Below are positions 23,696 to 34,905 of a DNA stretch of 64,000 nt, piece by piece. Below the pieces are notes generated by a model. It saw only the letters and a list, made by a program, of their open reading frames with translations, was not told the origin of the DNA and made no database searches. How positions within the stretch are numbered: the stretch's first letter is position 1; every line of letters starts with the position of its first letter. The DNA lies in contig NW_026016860.1 of the NCBI RefSeq assembly GCF_020379485.1, positions 1 through 64,000 on the forward strand. The letters run 5' to 3'. A program made the translations under genes and the position numbers. The stretch is from Brassica napus. Its lineage: Eukaryota; Streptophyta; Magnoliopsida; Brassicales; Brassicaceae.

Positions 23696-24838
23696 TTTAT
23701 AATGAGTTTAAAATGGGTGTATTCTTATGGCGGGTTAACTCAGGTGCTCTTGCTGTTAAATCCAGACTAGTTACGAGGGGAATTCACCTTGATCCTACCT
23801 GCTCGGTGTGTGAACAGAGCTCAGAAACTATTTGCCATGTTCTGTTTCACTGTAAAACAGCAAAAGAGGTGTGGGAGCGTTCCAATGTACCTCCTCCTCC
23901 TGCTGGCTGGTCTCAGTCTTCGGTGTTTCTTAACTTGCTTTACCTCCTAAGATGCAGTAAAACTTCAGCATTAGGCCCTTGTTTGCGTCAAGCCTTCCCC
24001 TGGATATTGTGGCATCTATGGAAAGCGAGGAATGCTTTCTGTTATGAGCGCTCTGTTCCAGACCCTTCTGTCATCTTGCGAAGAGCAATGGAAGATGCTG
24101 CGATTTGGCTGAACCTTCATGATGCGCTTCCTCATACAGAGCCTCTAGTGATGAATGCTGAGCCGGCCCAGGTACAATGGCAAAAACCACCTGCTTCCTT
24201 TGTAAAATGCAACGTGGGCTCGTCTTGGGATGTTAATTCAAACACTGGCGGAGGCGCTTGGATTGTAAGGGACGATAAAGGTTTAGTTTTGTGTCATAGC
24301 AGAAGATCGTTTTCTATGGTGGGTTCACTTTATCAAGCTAACGTGATGGCCCTACAATGGGCTGCAGAGGCTATGTGTGATCTCAAATTTAAAAAGGTGG
24401 TTATGGAGTTTTCAGCGCTGGAAGTCAAAAAAGCGATGGACAGCTCACTTCTTTGTTCTCGAACGAACCAGTCCTGCTCCTATGTTCTGGCTACCATTTT
24501 CTCTATCAGGGATGCGAAGATAAATTTTGTCTCCAGCTCTTGCAATCTGATAGCTAATCTTATTGCAGTTAGCGTTACAAGAGATCAAAGGTTGCAGTCG
24601 TATGTCGCTAGGAATGGCCCGGCTTGGCTCTCATCTCAGATTTGTCAGGAAGCATCAACATGAATTATTCACTCTACAGTGACAACGTTTTGCTCCCGAC
24701 CCGATTATCATCTCTTATTTTCTTTGAATCTCCTATTGGAGCTTGTTATGGTTTTGTTTTCATTGCTTTGGTTGTTTCATCCCCTTTGTCTTTTGACAAG
24801 GATACATTTCCATTATTTCTAATGACAAAAAAAAAAAA
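23696..24838 (+). mobile_element. 5'-truncated LINE (zf-RVT + RNase H-like C-terminus)
   Basis: A 316-codon open frame (23713-24663) encodes the end of a plant non-LTR ORF2 polyprotein. It starts at VFLWRVNSGALAVKSRL with the zinc-binding Cys/His cluster (CSVCEQ, CHVLFHC), then an RNase H-like RVT_3 domain (KCNVGSSWDVNSNTGGGAW, VRDDKGLVL, ANVMALQWAAEA). The first RNase H aspartate is Asn here, as is common in this plant group. A ~165-base 3' UTR ends in an A run (24827-24838). The octamer TGATTTAA occurs at 23688-23695 and directly after the A run (24839-24846), a likely target-site duplication. Severe 5' truncation is typical of LINE integration. The undamaged frame implies a recent event. 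Confidence 0.85.
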
Positions 24839-24978
24839 TGATTTAAAGTGAATTAGAGAATTTTCCATGGTTTTAAACCATGTAAATGTGATTTTTATTA
24901 TTTTAACTAAAAAATTTCATCAAAACATCATAAAATTACTAACTTCTAAATTACATAGAGTAAAATATTTTTTAACAA

Positions 24979-27900
24979 TCTATACTATACTAAAAGCCCT
25001 ATATACTCAATGGTGAGGCTGCCACGTCACCAAAAATAATCAGCCAATGAAAGATAACATTTTTGCCATGTCACTACTGCTTCCGAAGAATAAAGCTCGA
25101 AACTGGACTTCCTTTTGGGCTGTCCCTACATTTACGTACGGCTCATATCAAGTCCAATCTTGCCTAGCTCTAACTTTGTCTGAAGCATCCAGAGTTCATC
25201 TTCCCGTCTCTTCCACTTCGTCTTCAACCCCGTTACTGCAAGCTCCTATCAATCATTTATGCTCTTTAAATGTCTTCTTTATTGTAAATACCAATTTATC
25301 CATTAATCTAAGCATTTACGAGTTCTCCATCACTACTTCTACTCTCTCGCATTAAAGTGGAATTAGCATCCTCCACCGTAGCTCCGCTTATAAATGGGTT
25401 CGTTGCCTGCGTTGAACAGCCACACCACTGCGAAATCTCGAAGATCACTCTCTGTCAAGCATCAACTCTATTTATGGCTGATTCGTTCACTCTTCGTCCC
25501 GGCCCCATACTATTGGATCGACTTCTATTGATTCCGTATGATGTTATTTATTGCAATTAATCATACCTTTGGTTGTCGACATTTTTTTGGTTGATGAGAT
25601 TCAGATTTGTGTTTAAATTTTGAAACCAGCATTGAAGAATGCGGCCGGATCTAAATCGAGTGGGAGCTCTTTGGACGATGATGATGAGGATGAGGACGAT
25701 GACGTCTGTGATTGGGGGTTTGTGGTGAGGAAGAAGAGTGGAGTGGATGAGGTATATCCGACTGGAGGTGAAGGGTCGTCGTGTAGGGAGCTTGCGAGAG
25801 TGATTCTGAAGTTGGGAGAGGTGTACGAGAGGATCGAAGGTGCGAAGCAGAGGATGATGGTTGAGTTGGAGAAACAGAGGATGGAAGCTGCTAAGGAGAT
25901 TGAGTTGCAACGAATGAACATGTTGATGGATATGCAGATGGAGCTTGAAAGATCCAAGCTTGCCAAACGTAGAACTGCTGCTTCAGGTAAAAAAAAACTT
26001 AAACTGGATTGGTCTCTGTTTCTACTAAGCAATTGTGAGTATATGGTAAAACTTACATTTATTAATGTACTTATAAAGATTGAAACTTTAAGCTTTTGAG
26101 GTTTCAGATTGTTGATTTGGAACCATATCTATGAGCATCTACTCAATCGAGTTACTGAAAACTTGAATTGTGCATTGTTGTTGTTGTTGTACAGTTAAGA
26201 AGTTGTAGGATTAAAATTGTGGAGAAGCTATACTGTGGTAGAGCAAGGGAGCAATGGTTGGATCTGAGAGCTCATTTTGAATTGGAGAAACTGTTATTAT
26301 TCTTACTCACTAGGTTTCATGTTAGAGCAATGCTTTTTTTTTCTTCTTCTTATTTTGTTTCCTTCTCTTAAAGCAGGTTGGTGAAAGAAACTCTGGTAGT
26401 ATCCCACAGACATATCAACGTGTATTTGACACTGTCAAGTGTTAATATATTATGGTTTCTGTATCAATACCTGCGGAGTGCTCTTTGCTCTTTTTGTGTA
26501 ATCATGTCTCAGAGTTGCCTACAGATTTCAGAGCCATTCATGTTCTTCCATAATTAACATTTGGAACAGATCAAAACACACCAAGCTATTGATAGAGCAC
26601 AAGTAGTGTATTATTATTGAATTGGAAGGAGTTATAATCTCAGGAGCACTAATGAGACCTTATCTCAGGATCCCATACACATGAGATTTCTCTCAGTTCA
26701 TCAACCGGCCTTAGTCACCCGAATAAATATCAAGCTAATCGTCTCATTACTTATTGGTATTATACGGTTTCTTTGAACACTCAGACTCCCATTTCTTAAA
26801 TAAAAATCATGACGACAAATCAGCGATTATAGTGACTAAATGCCAGGTAGAAAAATGGTTTTCAGAAAATTACTACATTTTCATGTGAAGCTTAAGATAC
26901 CAGAATTGATGAAAGTTAGGACAAAGATTATGTCAAGACATACAAAATCATATATATAAAGATAAATAGAGAATTAATATCAATATATCGACCCTCATAA
27001 TAATTAAAAGAAAATTAATTTCAAATTTAATGTATATTTTTATTTATAAAATATTGGTATTAACTATAAATAATTTTATACATTTAGAGTATTTCCACCC
27101 CTACCTATTTTTATTATAAATTAGCAAAATAACAAATAAAATTTAAAATTAGATAAAAATACATAATAAAGGCCAATACCATAATATAACCTAAAATGTA
27201 TAAATTTCAAGAATAAACAATGCAATATTAATGAATTACAGTAGTTAAAATGAGATAATTTGAGAACAAATTGTTGCAGAAAGTTTAAAACAAACCAAAT
27301 AAATATAGAAATAATTGTAACACATCAAAACTAAAAATGAAATTTAAAAAACACAATATCAGCAAAACGAAATACAATGTGAATAGGAAAATTGTCAAAT
27401 ACACCACATTCATAATGCCACTTTTCATATTTACACTAATTATTTTTACCTTCATTTTTAAAAGGAAAAAAAGACATTTATAACCATAGAGTTAACTAAT
27501 CTAGACTTGGAGTTTATAGTTGACGGATGGGATAGAGTTTTTGGAGTGTGAATTTTAGGATTCTAATAAATATATAAATAAATACTTAAATAATATAAAA
27601 AACTTTTAGAAAATAGTTTCAAAAATCATTTCAGTTTTCAAAAATTCAAAAAAATAAGTTCGAATTTCAAAAGTATAATTTGAAACATAAATTTATTTAT
27701 TTATTTATTATATATAGAGAAAATAAATGTACAAGAGTCTTTTGACTCTTAATAAAGAACATATTTTTCAAGATGTATCTTTAGTAGTGGTAAACATGAA
27801 TAATTATATCAAAAAAATGGTAAACATGAAAATTTTCCATGTGAATAACACAAATATCAAAGTCATACAACATAATCACAAAACAAACACATCCTCTTTA

Positions 27901-28037
27901 ACATATTTCAAAACAAACTAATACACTACTATCACTAATCAATTATCATATGAATCAAAAAAAAATTTAAATTCATTAGAAACTAAAACATACGAACCCG
28001 GCGCTGAACCCGGCGCGTAGCGCCGGAATGCCACTAG
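24979..28037 (+). mobile_element. Non-autonomous Helitron carrying a trihelix-factor fragment
   Basis: Starts TCTATACTATACTAAAAG at 24979 (preceded by A). It ends with a hairpin GGCGCGTAGCGCC (about 28012-28024) and CTAG (28034-28037), followed by T. Length 3,059 bases. The left third has captured coding sequence (25620-25990); the right half is AT-rich filler. No Rep/helicase. It lies about 340 bases upstream of the first UTR exon of the DUF1644 gene, so it may affect that promoter. Confidence 0.8.
25620..25990 (+). pseudogene. Captured C-terminal fragment of a trihelix (ASIL-type) transcription factor
   Basis: The plus frame reads a Ser/Asp/Glu-rich acidic stretch ([13 protein letters not shown]), then [20 protein letters not shown] and [19 protein letters not shown], ending [11 protein letters not shown] before a GT (likely donor of the parent gene's intron, near 25986). 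This is the conserved C-terminal alpha-helical region of ASIL/6b-interacting trihelix factors. The N-terminal DNA-binding trihelix is absent. The frame from an ATG at 25620 stays open 159 codons into intron-like sequence. A chimeric transcript is possible but nothing shows function. Confidence 0.7.
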
Positions 28038-28379
28038 TTTTTTTTTAATAATTCCAATAACACTGGATTCTGAAAATAGTTTTTAAATTCATGAATAAGA
28101 ATGGAATTTGAAAAGTTTTTAAAATTCATGAATAATAATGGATTTTGATTTTTTTTTAAATCATAAATAATAATGATTACTTCAAAATTTTGAATATTGA
28201 ATTGTTGAGGTTATGTGGGTTCAAATGTTGGCCTCTAAAAAGGAACAGAAGTGGCGTAAGGCCCACATATCAAAACAGTTGCATTGAAAACGACAGCGTT
28301 CAGGAATATAACCGCAAGTTTAAAAACAAAAAGAGTCTCTGGCTTTGTTTGTTTGCGTACGCCAATGAGTAGAAGCAAT

Positions 28380-29017
28380 CGCATTTCCCTTTTCGAACAT
28401 CCGTGAAGCTCCGGAGTTCCGCTCTCTCATCCTCCGGAAACCACCGTGATCTCCCCCGGTACGTTTACCTCGCGCCTTCCCCCCATCCAATAAACCTATT
28501 ACATCATTGAATTTCGCTTCAGATAAGATTCGGTAAAGCCAGGTCTACGATCTATCTTTAGATTCTCGATTAGGATTCCGTTTTAGCGAAAGATCTCGAA
28601 TCATTGTTTGTGCCTTGACGAATATTGAACTGTATGATTCGTCTCGATCTTGACACGTGGATCGAAAATATTCGTTTAGCATTCGAATTGCTCAATATCT
28701 TTGGATCTAGTAGTGTAGACATCTTGTAGTGTAGATTAACACTCGCTCGATTGCGTACAAGTAGTGTAGACATCTTGTAGCTTATCTGCTTATGCATGAC
28801 TTCCTGAGTCGGATTTTCGGATCCGGATCCAGATCCGTGGTCTATAGCTGTTAGTGAGCATTGAACATTTTTTCAATTCCATGGTCAACTCGTCACTTAG
28901 AGCGTTATTAGTGATAGTTCGTTGATTTCACATGGATGTTACTGTTTCATTAGTTTTCACAACTTGAAAGCTTACACTAAGTAGAGTTGTGTACCATGGT
29001 CTCTTGTGTTTGAATAG
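28380..29017 (+). other. 5' UTR exon and leader intron of the DUF1644 gene
   Basis: A GC-richer block (28380-28458) ending CCCCCG|GTACG looks like a non-coding first exon. The sequence to 29017 ends TTTGAATAG with the acceptor 7 bases before the ATG at 29025. A ~559-base leader intron is common in constitutively expressed plant genes. The transcription start is not determined. Confidence 0.55.
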
Positions 29018-29024
29018 GTTTTGA

Positions 29025-29807
29025 ATGGGGAAAATCAAGAAAGTGAATCCTAGGGCTCACATTACTGCACCATACCCATTACCACCGTCTTGTTGCAAGA
29101 AACAATGGTCTGGCACAAAATGCTCAGTATGTCTGGAGTCTCCACACAACGCTGTTCTTCTCCTCTGTTCGTCCTATCACAAAGGATGCCGTCCTTACAT
29201 GTGCGCAACAAGCACCCGTTTCGCCAACTGCCTTGACCAATACAGGAAATCACACGGCAGTGAACAGCTACCTCTTTTGTGTCCGCTGTGCAGAGGTCAA
29301 GTGAAAGGCTGGACCGTTGTGGAAGAAGCACGGGCGCATTTCAACTCCAAGAGAAGGACTTGTATGCAGGAAAACTGTTCCTTTAAGGGAAACTTCAAGA
29401 AGCTCAAGAAACACATGACGGAAAAACACCCACATGCTTGCCCTAGAGCTATTGATCCAGCTCTTGAGACCCAATGGAAGAGGCTTGAGAGGGAAAGAGA
29501 CAGGAGAGACGTGATCAGCACGATAATGTCGTCGACCCCAGGTGCTGTTGTGTTGGGAGATTATGTCATAGAGCCGCGTAGGGGAGGTGTTTATGATGGA
29601 GAAGATGAAGAAGATTACAGCTCAGATGATTCTTTGAGCAACAACGGCGTATTGGATCTTGATTCATGGCAAGGACAAAACCGTCATATTCGGTTTATTG
29701 ATATGGAGTCGAGCGACTTTGCATCATCTTCACGGTCCCCTGCTCCTCCAAGCCGTTCAGGTTTTCTCGTCCATAGGAACCAGAGAGGTGGCAATAGAGG
29801 TCGGTAA
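29025..29807 (+). CDS. DUF1644 zinc-finger-like protein (At1g77770-like)
   Basis: A single coding exon of 260 codons. The product opens MGKIKKVNPRAH and contains the DUF1644 signature. Cys-rich CSVCLESPHNAVLLLCSS is at residues ~34-51, followed by the CRPYMCATSTRFANCLDQY segment and LLCPLCRGQVKGWTVVEEAR, where paired cysteines suggest zinc binding. Next come an atypical C2H2-like unit (CMQENCSFKGNFKKLKKHM, then EKHPHACPR), an acidic patch (DGEDEEDYSSDD) and an Arg/Gly-rich tail. No catalytic motif or membrane segment is seen. The family is plant-specific with no firm biochemical role, although some members are stress-regulated, so a nuclear regulatory job is only inferred. Start choice: first ATG after the leader-intron acceptor. 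The frame is intact. Confidence 0.9.
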   Translation: MGKIKKVNPRAHITAPYPLPPSCCKKQWSGTKCSVCLESPHNAVLLLCSSYHKGCRPYMCATSTRFANCLDQYRKSHGSEQLPLLCPLCRGQVKGWTVVEEARAHFNSKRRTCMQENCSFKGNFKKLKKHMTEKHPHACPRAIDPALETQWKRLERERDRRDVISTIMSSTPGAVVLGDYVIEPRRGGVYDGEDEEDYSSDDSLSNNGVLDLDSWQGQNRHIRFIDMESSDFASSSRSPAPPSRSGFLVHRNQRGGNRGR

Positions 29808-30790
29808 CTTTTAACTTAACCAAACCAAATTCTCTCTAGCATGACTTCAAAATTGCAGGAGCAGTATAAAAAGGCTAACATGATTAGCCTCACAGGGAAT
29901 TGAATAAACTTTCAGTCGTCCCTTTTTAAAATTTAGTTTCATGTAAATATGTATTTTCTGTAATTGTATTCTTGTTTATGCATTGTTGTACTCTTAATAA
30001 GGCTCTTATGCCTTTTTCCAGTTTCTTTTGATTTCATGTTTTTATGTATTGATTTGTCCTCAAGTTCTGGAAGAACAGTAAAAAGGTTATGTGGAAAGAA
30101 AAAAAGATGTAATCATTCCTCACTGCTAACTTCGGACAGCAGTCTGTTTCTTGAAATTGTCTTCATGAGTCTTTTCTACTTCGTATGCAGCCGCGTGATA
30201 ACCCTCCGACCACATGTTTAAGCTTTTTCTTCATTCAGAAAACAAACTAATTAAGCATAATTTCAAATAAAACGAGTTGCATATACTATAAAATATAATT
30301 TGAAAGACGAAGTAGAAGTAGTACCCAAAGATCTGAACTGTAAGCTCTGCTCTTTGCTTCTCTCTCTTCTTCATCTGGAACAAAGTGGCGGTATCTGAAC
30401 GTCCTGTTTTTCCGTCTAAATGGCCGGAGAAACGGTAACCGGAACTTACTCATCATTTTTCTTATCCACCTTCGTTTCTTCTTCTGCCATTTTAATAATC
30501 ACAAGGAGGTAAAATTACTTAACATCCGAATTTAGCTTAAAATTACAGTTTACTTATTTACTGAAAAAAGTAGTAAGAAATAAGGTTTTAGTTGTAAGAA
30601 CCACAAGAGGATTAAGTGTTACATAAATCAGATTATACATTCCAGACGCAACCGCTTACTTCCTCTTTAATCTTTGCGTAAAGTATAAACACAAGTCAGT
30701 AAACAGAAGCTTACTTTCATAACCCATGGCCCATATCTCCCCCTTATAGCAAAGGCCCATTATGTCAATTGAGTAACAAAGAAATGAAAA
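29808..30790. other. 3' UTR of the DUF1644 gene and spacer, with a possible first-exon remnant
   Basis: A 3' UTR of ~200-300 bases follows the stop. At 30421 a plus-strand ATGGCCGGAGAAACG|GTAACC, preceded by a CT-rich leader-like stretch, resembles a first exon (MAGET) with a splice donor. No continuation was found, so it may be a relic of another gene or chance. Confidence 0.35.
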
Positions 30791-31072
30791 TCAGTTCAAC
30801 GTTACCTTCGCGTTCGGCCGGTCGGGTACGTTTTCACACTCTACGCCGTCGCGTTTTGAATCTCCGCCTTGACTTTCAGACCTCAGCTGACGAATATAAG
30901 CTAAAAGATTCGCTCTCCGATCATATCCCTTCGTCCTTCCGATCCCACGCTTCCACATCCCTTCATTCCTCGGTCTCGCTCGAAACGATCGGACGGTCGT
31001 CGTTTGACGATCAACGTAAACGGTGATGATCACACCGAACATGATCCTGGGATTATCATCTCCTATTTGCAT
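30791..31072 (-). CDS. Candidate small gene, 93-aa protein of unknown function
   Basis: Minus-strand frame with ATG at 31072 and TGA at 30793-30791. The product begins MQIGDDNPRIMFGVIITVYV. It has a basic middle (FRARPRNEGMWKRGIGRTK, then GYDRRANLLAYIRQLRSE) and a polar tail. The in-frame upstream codon sometimes taken as a start is TTG, and a stop lies a few codons before it, so the ATG is preferred. GC-richer and more codon-like than its flanks. An overlapping plus-strand frame (30769-31026) is less protein-like. I do not recognise the family. Its place between NIA1 and the DUF1644 gene fits a small conserved gene. Confidence 0.45.
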   Translation of the reverse strand: MQIGDDNPRIMFGVIITVYVDRQTTTVRSFRARPRNEGMWKRGIGRTKGYDRRANLLAYIRQLRSESQGGDSKRDGVECENVPDRPNAKVTLN

Positions 31073-32412
31073 TGTTTCAGAAGTTGGCTTCTTCAACTTG
31101 AAACGGGGTTTTGCTGTTTATTAGGGGGAAGCACAAATCAGGCAACAGACATATCTCTTTCTTAATCAGAATGACACGCGTCAGCATCTCGTTCGGCTTT
31201 TCATAATAGTCTAACCACTCCACGGTCAACGATCTAAAATGCTGACTGATTTATTAATGAAACTTAAGTGGTGACCACTAACATAGGTTTAATGGGATTA
31301 TAGAAACAAATCGTTTTGCATTATATTATACTAGGAAACAAATCCGCGCATTCGCGCGGAGAGTTAACTTTTTACTAAAACTATACTAATTAATATTAAT
31401 TGAATGTATATACTCAATAATTATATTTATTTATATTTTAATAAAATTCATCTTTGTTTCATTTAAATAGTGAATATGTAAATTAAAAATAACAAAATTT
31501 GGTAATTTAAAAGGGTGAATTTAAAATGTAGGTAACAAATTGCTACAAACTGTCTATTGGATTTATAGGAAGAATAGATATACATTTTACAGTATTAAGC
31601 GATCAAAATACATTTTGAACAAAATTGTTCAGTTGAATACACCAATTTAATATATATACAAATATAATTTTCGATGTGCAGAATAAGAAAAAAAATCTAA
31701 ATCATATAATTTTAAAACCAGTCAACTGAACTAAATAGAACCATCAAAATTGAGATAGTTCAATCAAAATTGTAAAGATATCGTTATACCTTGTTACAAT
31801 TTATGAATTATAAAACGTAAACCCTAAAATCTAAAGTCAAAATCTTGAAATCTCTCTCACTGTCTGACTCGTAGTCGCAATGACAGGCGCTGAAGTATTA
31901 AGTTCTCACTCTCTGGCGGTCTGTCTCTCACTATCTTCCATTTTAACATGATTAACTGATTAACCTGAAATGACAAATTTGATGTGTGTGCTGATCAGTA
32001 TCAAACCCATTACGACAAAAGACTTTAGGAAATAGCTTCACGGCTAGCTGGGTTTTCAGCATAACAATAGTCTTATTTATTGAAAAATATTGATCCAACG
32101 TTCAAATTAAATAAAATTAACTGCTTATACCAAATGTGAAAACATAAAATATAGAATGTATAAGCCAAAAATTTATGTATATAGTAAATGATCAAGAACA
32201 AAACAATTGTACAAAGACTTAAAACTCTTGAATTTCCTAAATGGCTTTTATCAAAGATCCGTCCACAACTTTTTGGTCGACTTGCTTCCTTTGTGGATAC
32301 ACATCATGTGAAGGAATGGGTAGTATTATACCTTTCATCAAAATAATTTATATATTTCCCAATAAATACTATTACCTATTTCTCTGTCTCGAAGAAGGTT
32401 ATTTGTCTGTTC

Positions 32413-33097
32413 TAAGGGATAGGCATTCAGGTACCGTTCAGATCGGTTCCGGTCTACTCGGGTTCTCAGATTTTTGGGTCAATATTTAAACCTTATACGT
32501 ATATTTATAGATTTTGATTCGGATTTAGTTCGGATCTTTTCGAATTATGTTCGGGTTAGAATATCCATTAAAACTATGTAAATAAATTTAAAAAACCCTA
32601 ATATATCTTAGAATTAAAAATAAAAATAATATACATCATATATACTTGAATAATGTATGCTAAATATATAAAATTAACATGAAACTGATTTGGTTTATAT
32701 ATTTGGAGTAGGTATTTAAAATATTCCAGACGTTTTGAGTATTTTTGTGATTCAAATATTTTCGGGTTCCTAATATTTTGATTCAGTCGGGCTCGGGTTC
32801 AGTTCTTCGTATATTAAAATTTTGGAGCTGTTAGGATACCTTAGTTTTAATTCCAGGTAGTTGAGTATTTTTAGATATTAAATCTAAAAATAATTATTAT
32901 ATTTAAGTTTATAAATTGTGACTTGAATATTTTCGGGTACCTAATATTTCGATTCGGTCGGGTTTGGGTTCAGTTCTTCAGATATCAAAATTTTGGATCT
33001 GCTAGGATATATTTTAATAGTTTTGGTCTGGGTTCGATACAACTTTTTGGATCGAGTTCGGAAAGGTTTTTGAGTTCGGATATTTTGCCCAACCTTA
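32413..33097. mobile_element. TTCGGGT-rich TIR element, copy 3 (degenerate)
   Basis: Left end TAAGGGATAGGCATTCAGG and right end TTTTGCCCAACCTTA are imperfect inverted repeats like those of 15963-16657. The interior margins repeat cgggttc, ttcggat and tcgggt around an AT-rich core. It is apparently nested inside the Helitron at 31331-34331. Confidence 0.5.
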
Positions 33098-33124
33098 ATC
33101 CTTCCTGTTTTTCTACTCGAGCCA

Positions 33125-33352
33125 CCTTTCCATAACACATCATTTAATTTTTCTTGGCTAACACCAGAGGGTTCCAAAATGGGTGTGCCAATAACATATG
33201 ACTGGTTAACACGTGTCAAAGGAACACCGTTGTTCTTGAATGGTCTTGTGTCAGGTGGCAAAAATAGTGAATACCAGATGGATAATAAAAAGGGGCAGAA
33301 GTTAAAACTCACCAGCAAGGATGATCAGCACTGTCCCAGCGTGATGCTGGAT
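33125..33352 (-). pseudogene. Captured fragment of 60S ribosomal protein L6 (eL6)
   Basis: The minus strand at about 33352-33313 reads SITLG and, after a one-base shift, VLIILAG. A GT donor (minus bases at 33312-33311) and an intron-like gap follow. The frame from about 33240 to 33125 reads RPFKNNGVPLTRVNQSYVIG, then PSGVSQEKLNDVLWKG. These match the eL6 core (SITPGTVLIILAG and [20 protein letters not shown]). The fragment covers a small part of the ~230-aa protein and has a frameshift, so it is a transduplicated pseudogene piece inside the Helitron. Confidence 0.75.
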
Positions 33353-34390
33353 ATGCAGTATGCAGTCACAAGCCTAATCAGTATGCAGCGTGTAAATATT
33401 CAATAGACATCTCCTTCTCTTGCCATCATCTTATCCATTAGATTACATATACTACATATAAAAATCAAAAGTTAAATTTTAAATTTTAAATATTATAAAT
33501 TCAAGTTCAATGTGTACGTACATGAATTATATATTAGCTGTATCACAATTACAATTAATATTTTGCACATACTCTTGGGATAAATTACGTAAGGAAAAAG
33601 TAAAGAGCAAATCTAATAAAGTTTTGGACATGAACGTAAATCTATACTCTGGGGCCGTCCAGTTGACCCTAATCAAAACAGTTCGAACGGTCCCCATAAC
33701 TCTGTAATCTCCATTTCTCTCGCCGGCATATTGAAATATAGATTCCCCAATCGAATTTTCGATTGATTAACATTATATTGCTTGCTTGGTATAGAGAAGC
33801 ATAAAAATTCTAGGTCCTCTAGTGTCAATTTGTAAATTCGCTCATCCTGAAACGTGCCCAAAAATTCTTTGCCGTCCTCTCACCGTTACAAAACGTCTTC
33901 TCGGGACGCTTTTGAGATGCCCCGTACAGGAGATGGCTGCTGAGTTACTACCGTACATCATAAGTAAAAAATGGAACATATATATACATATATATTGATC
34001 AGAGAGGTGTAATTTAAGGAGGTGTGATTTAAGGGTTGTGTTGTTTGAACATATATTGATCAGAGAGGTGTAATTTAAAGAGGTGTGATTTAAAGGTTGT
34101 ATTGTTTTGACCAAAAAAAAAAGGTTGTATTGTTTGAGAATGAAACCATTTGGGAAAAGTAACTACTGTGCTACAGTTTTTGATGATGTAAGCGACTAAA
34201 AGCAAGGGAATTTTTTGTCCCTTAGATGAAAAGTTAGAAACAAATCTGACTGTTGGATTTAAAGTTTTTTTTTCCTATAAAAACTGATTACATCATAGAT
34301 AACAGAAAATAGGTTTGCTATTATATATAGATTGGGCCTTAGTTAGATAATCTTTCCCCAAACCAAATCATTATCGTGATTACTAATCAG

Positions 34391-34905
34391 TAGGGAAAGG
34401 GCTAGACAAATTCCTGAATCGAACCAAACCAAACTGACTCATCTGATCCAAACCAAACCAAACCAAAATATATATCTAAACCATTTGCCTCAAAATTTTA
34501 TCTAAATCAAATAGTTTGGTTTGGTTTGGTTTAAACCGAATCGAAAAAAATGAAGTATATTTAATTAGATAAAATGAGTATCCTAATAATATAAAATTTT
34601 AATATATTTATATATTTTACTTCTAAATGAATAAAAGAAACACAACTAAAATAAAATAAATAAATATGAATTTCATACATTAACATCAAAACCAAAAAAT
34701 TACCTATAAATATAATAGGTTTGAACTAGAACAAAACTAGAACATCAACTCGATTGAACTGAACAAATTAAATACAAACAAAACCAAATCAAACCGAACT
34801 AAAACTAAACCAAACCGAACTAATTTGGATTGTCTTTGGTTAAAAAAAAATTAGACTCAAATAAACCGAACTGGATCCATAATTAAACCAAAATGCCCAT
34901 CCCTA
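34391..34905. mobile_element. ACCAAACC-rich TIR element, copy 4
   Basis: Left end TAGGGAAAGGGCTAGAC and right end AAATGCCCATCCCTA form imperfect inverted repeats. The flanks are runs of accaaaccaaacc and tttggtttggttt (about 34425-34460 and 34500-34535), inverted relative to each other. No ORF. Related in architecture to copies 1-3. Confidence 0.5.

Larger units (their letters stand above)
31331..34331 (-). mobile_element. Probable Helitron carrying a ribosomal protein L6 fragment
   Basis: The 3' end is clear. On the minus strand a hairpin CCGCGCGAATGCGCGG (about 31359-31344) is followed by TTTGTTTC and CTAG (31334-31331), flanked by A (31330). The proposed 5' end is TCTATATATAATAGCAAACC on the minus strand (34331 downwards), with T at 34332. 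Span 3,001 bases. The 5' boundary is less certain than the 3' one. Inside are a TTCGGGT-type TIR element (32413-33097), a captured RPL6 piece and a 60-base direct duplication near 33990-34110 (gatcagagaggtgtaattta twice). Confidence 0.6.

Noticed and set aside
25557..26032. Minus-strand ORFs of 117 and 139 codons
   Set aside because: They are antisense to the acidic, helix-rich trihelix fragment. Ser/Leu/His-rich low-complexity products are typical of antisense reading.
30769..31026. 85-codon plus-strand ORF
   Set aside because: It overlaps the more protein-like minus-strand frame and lacks motifs. One of the two may be real, and the minus frame was preferred with modest confidence.
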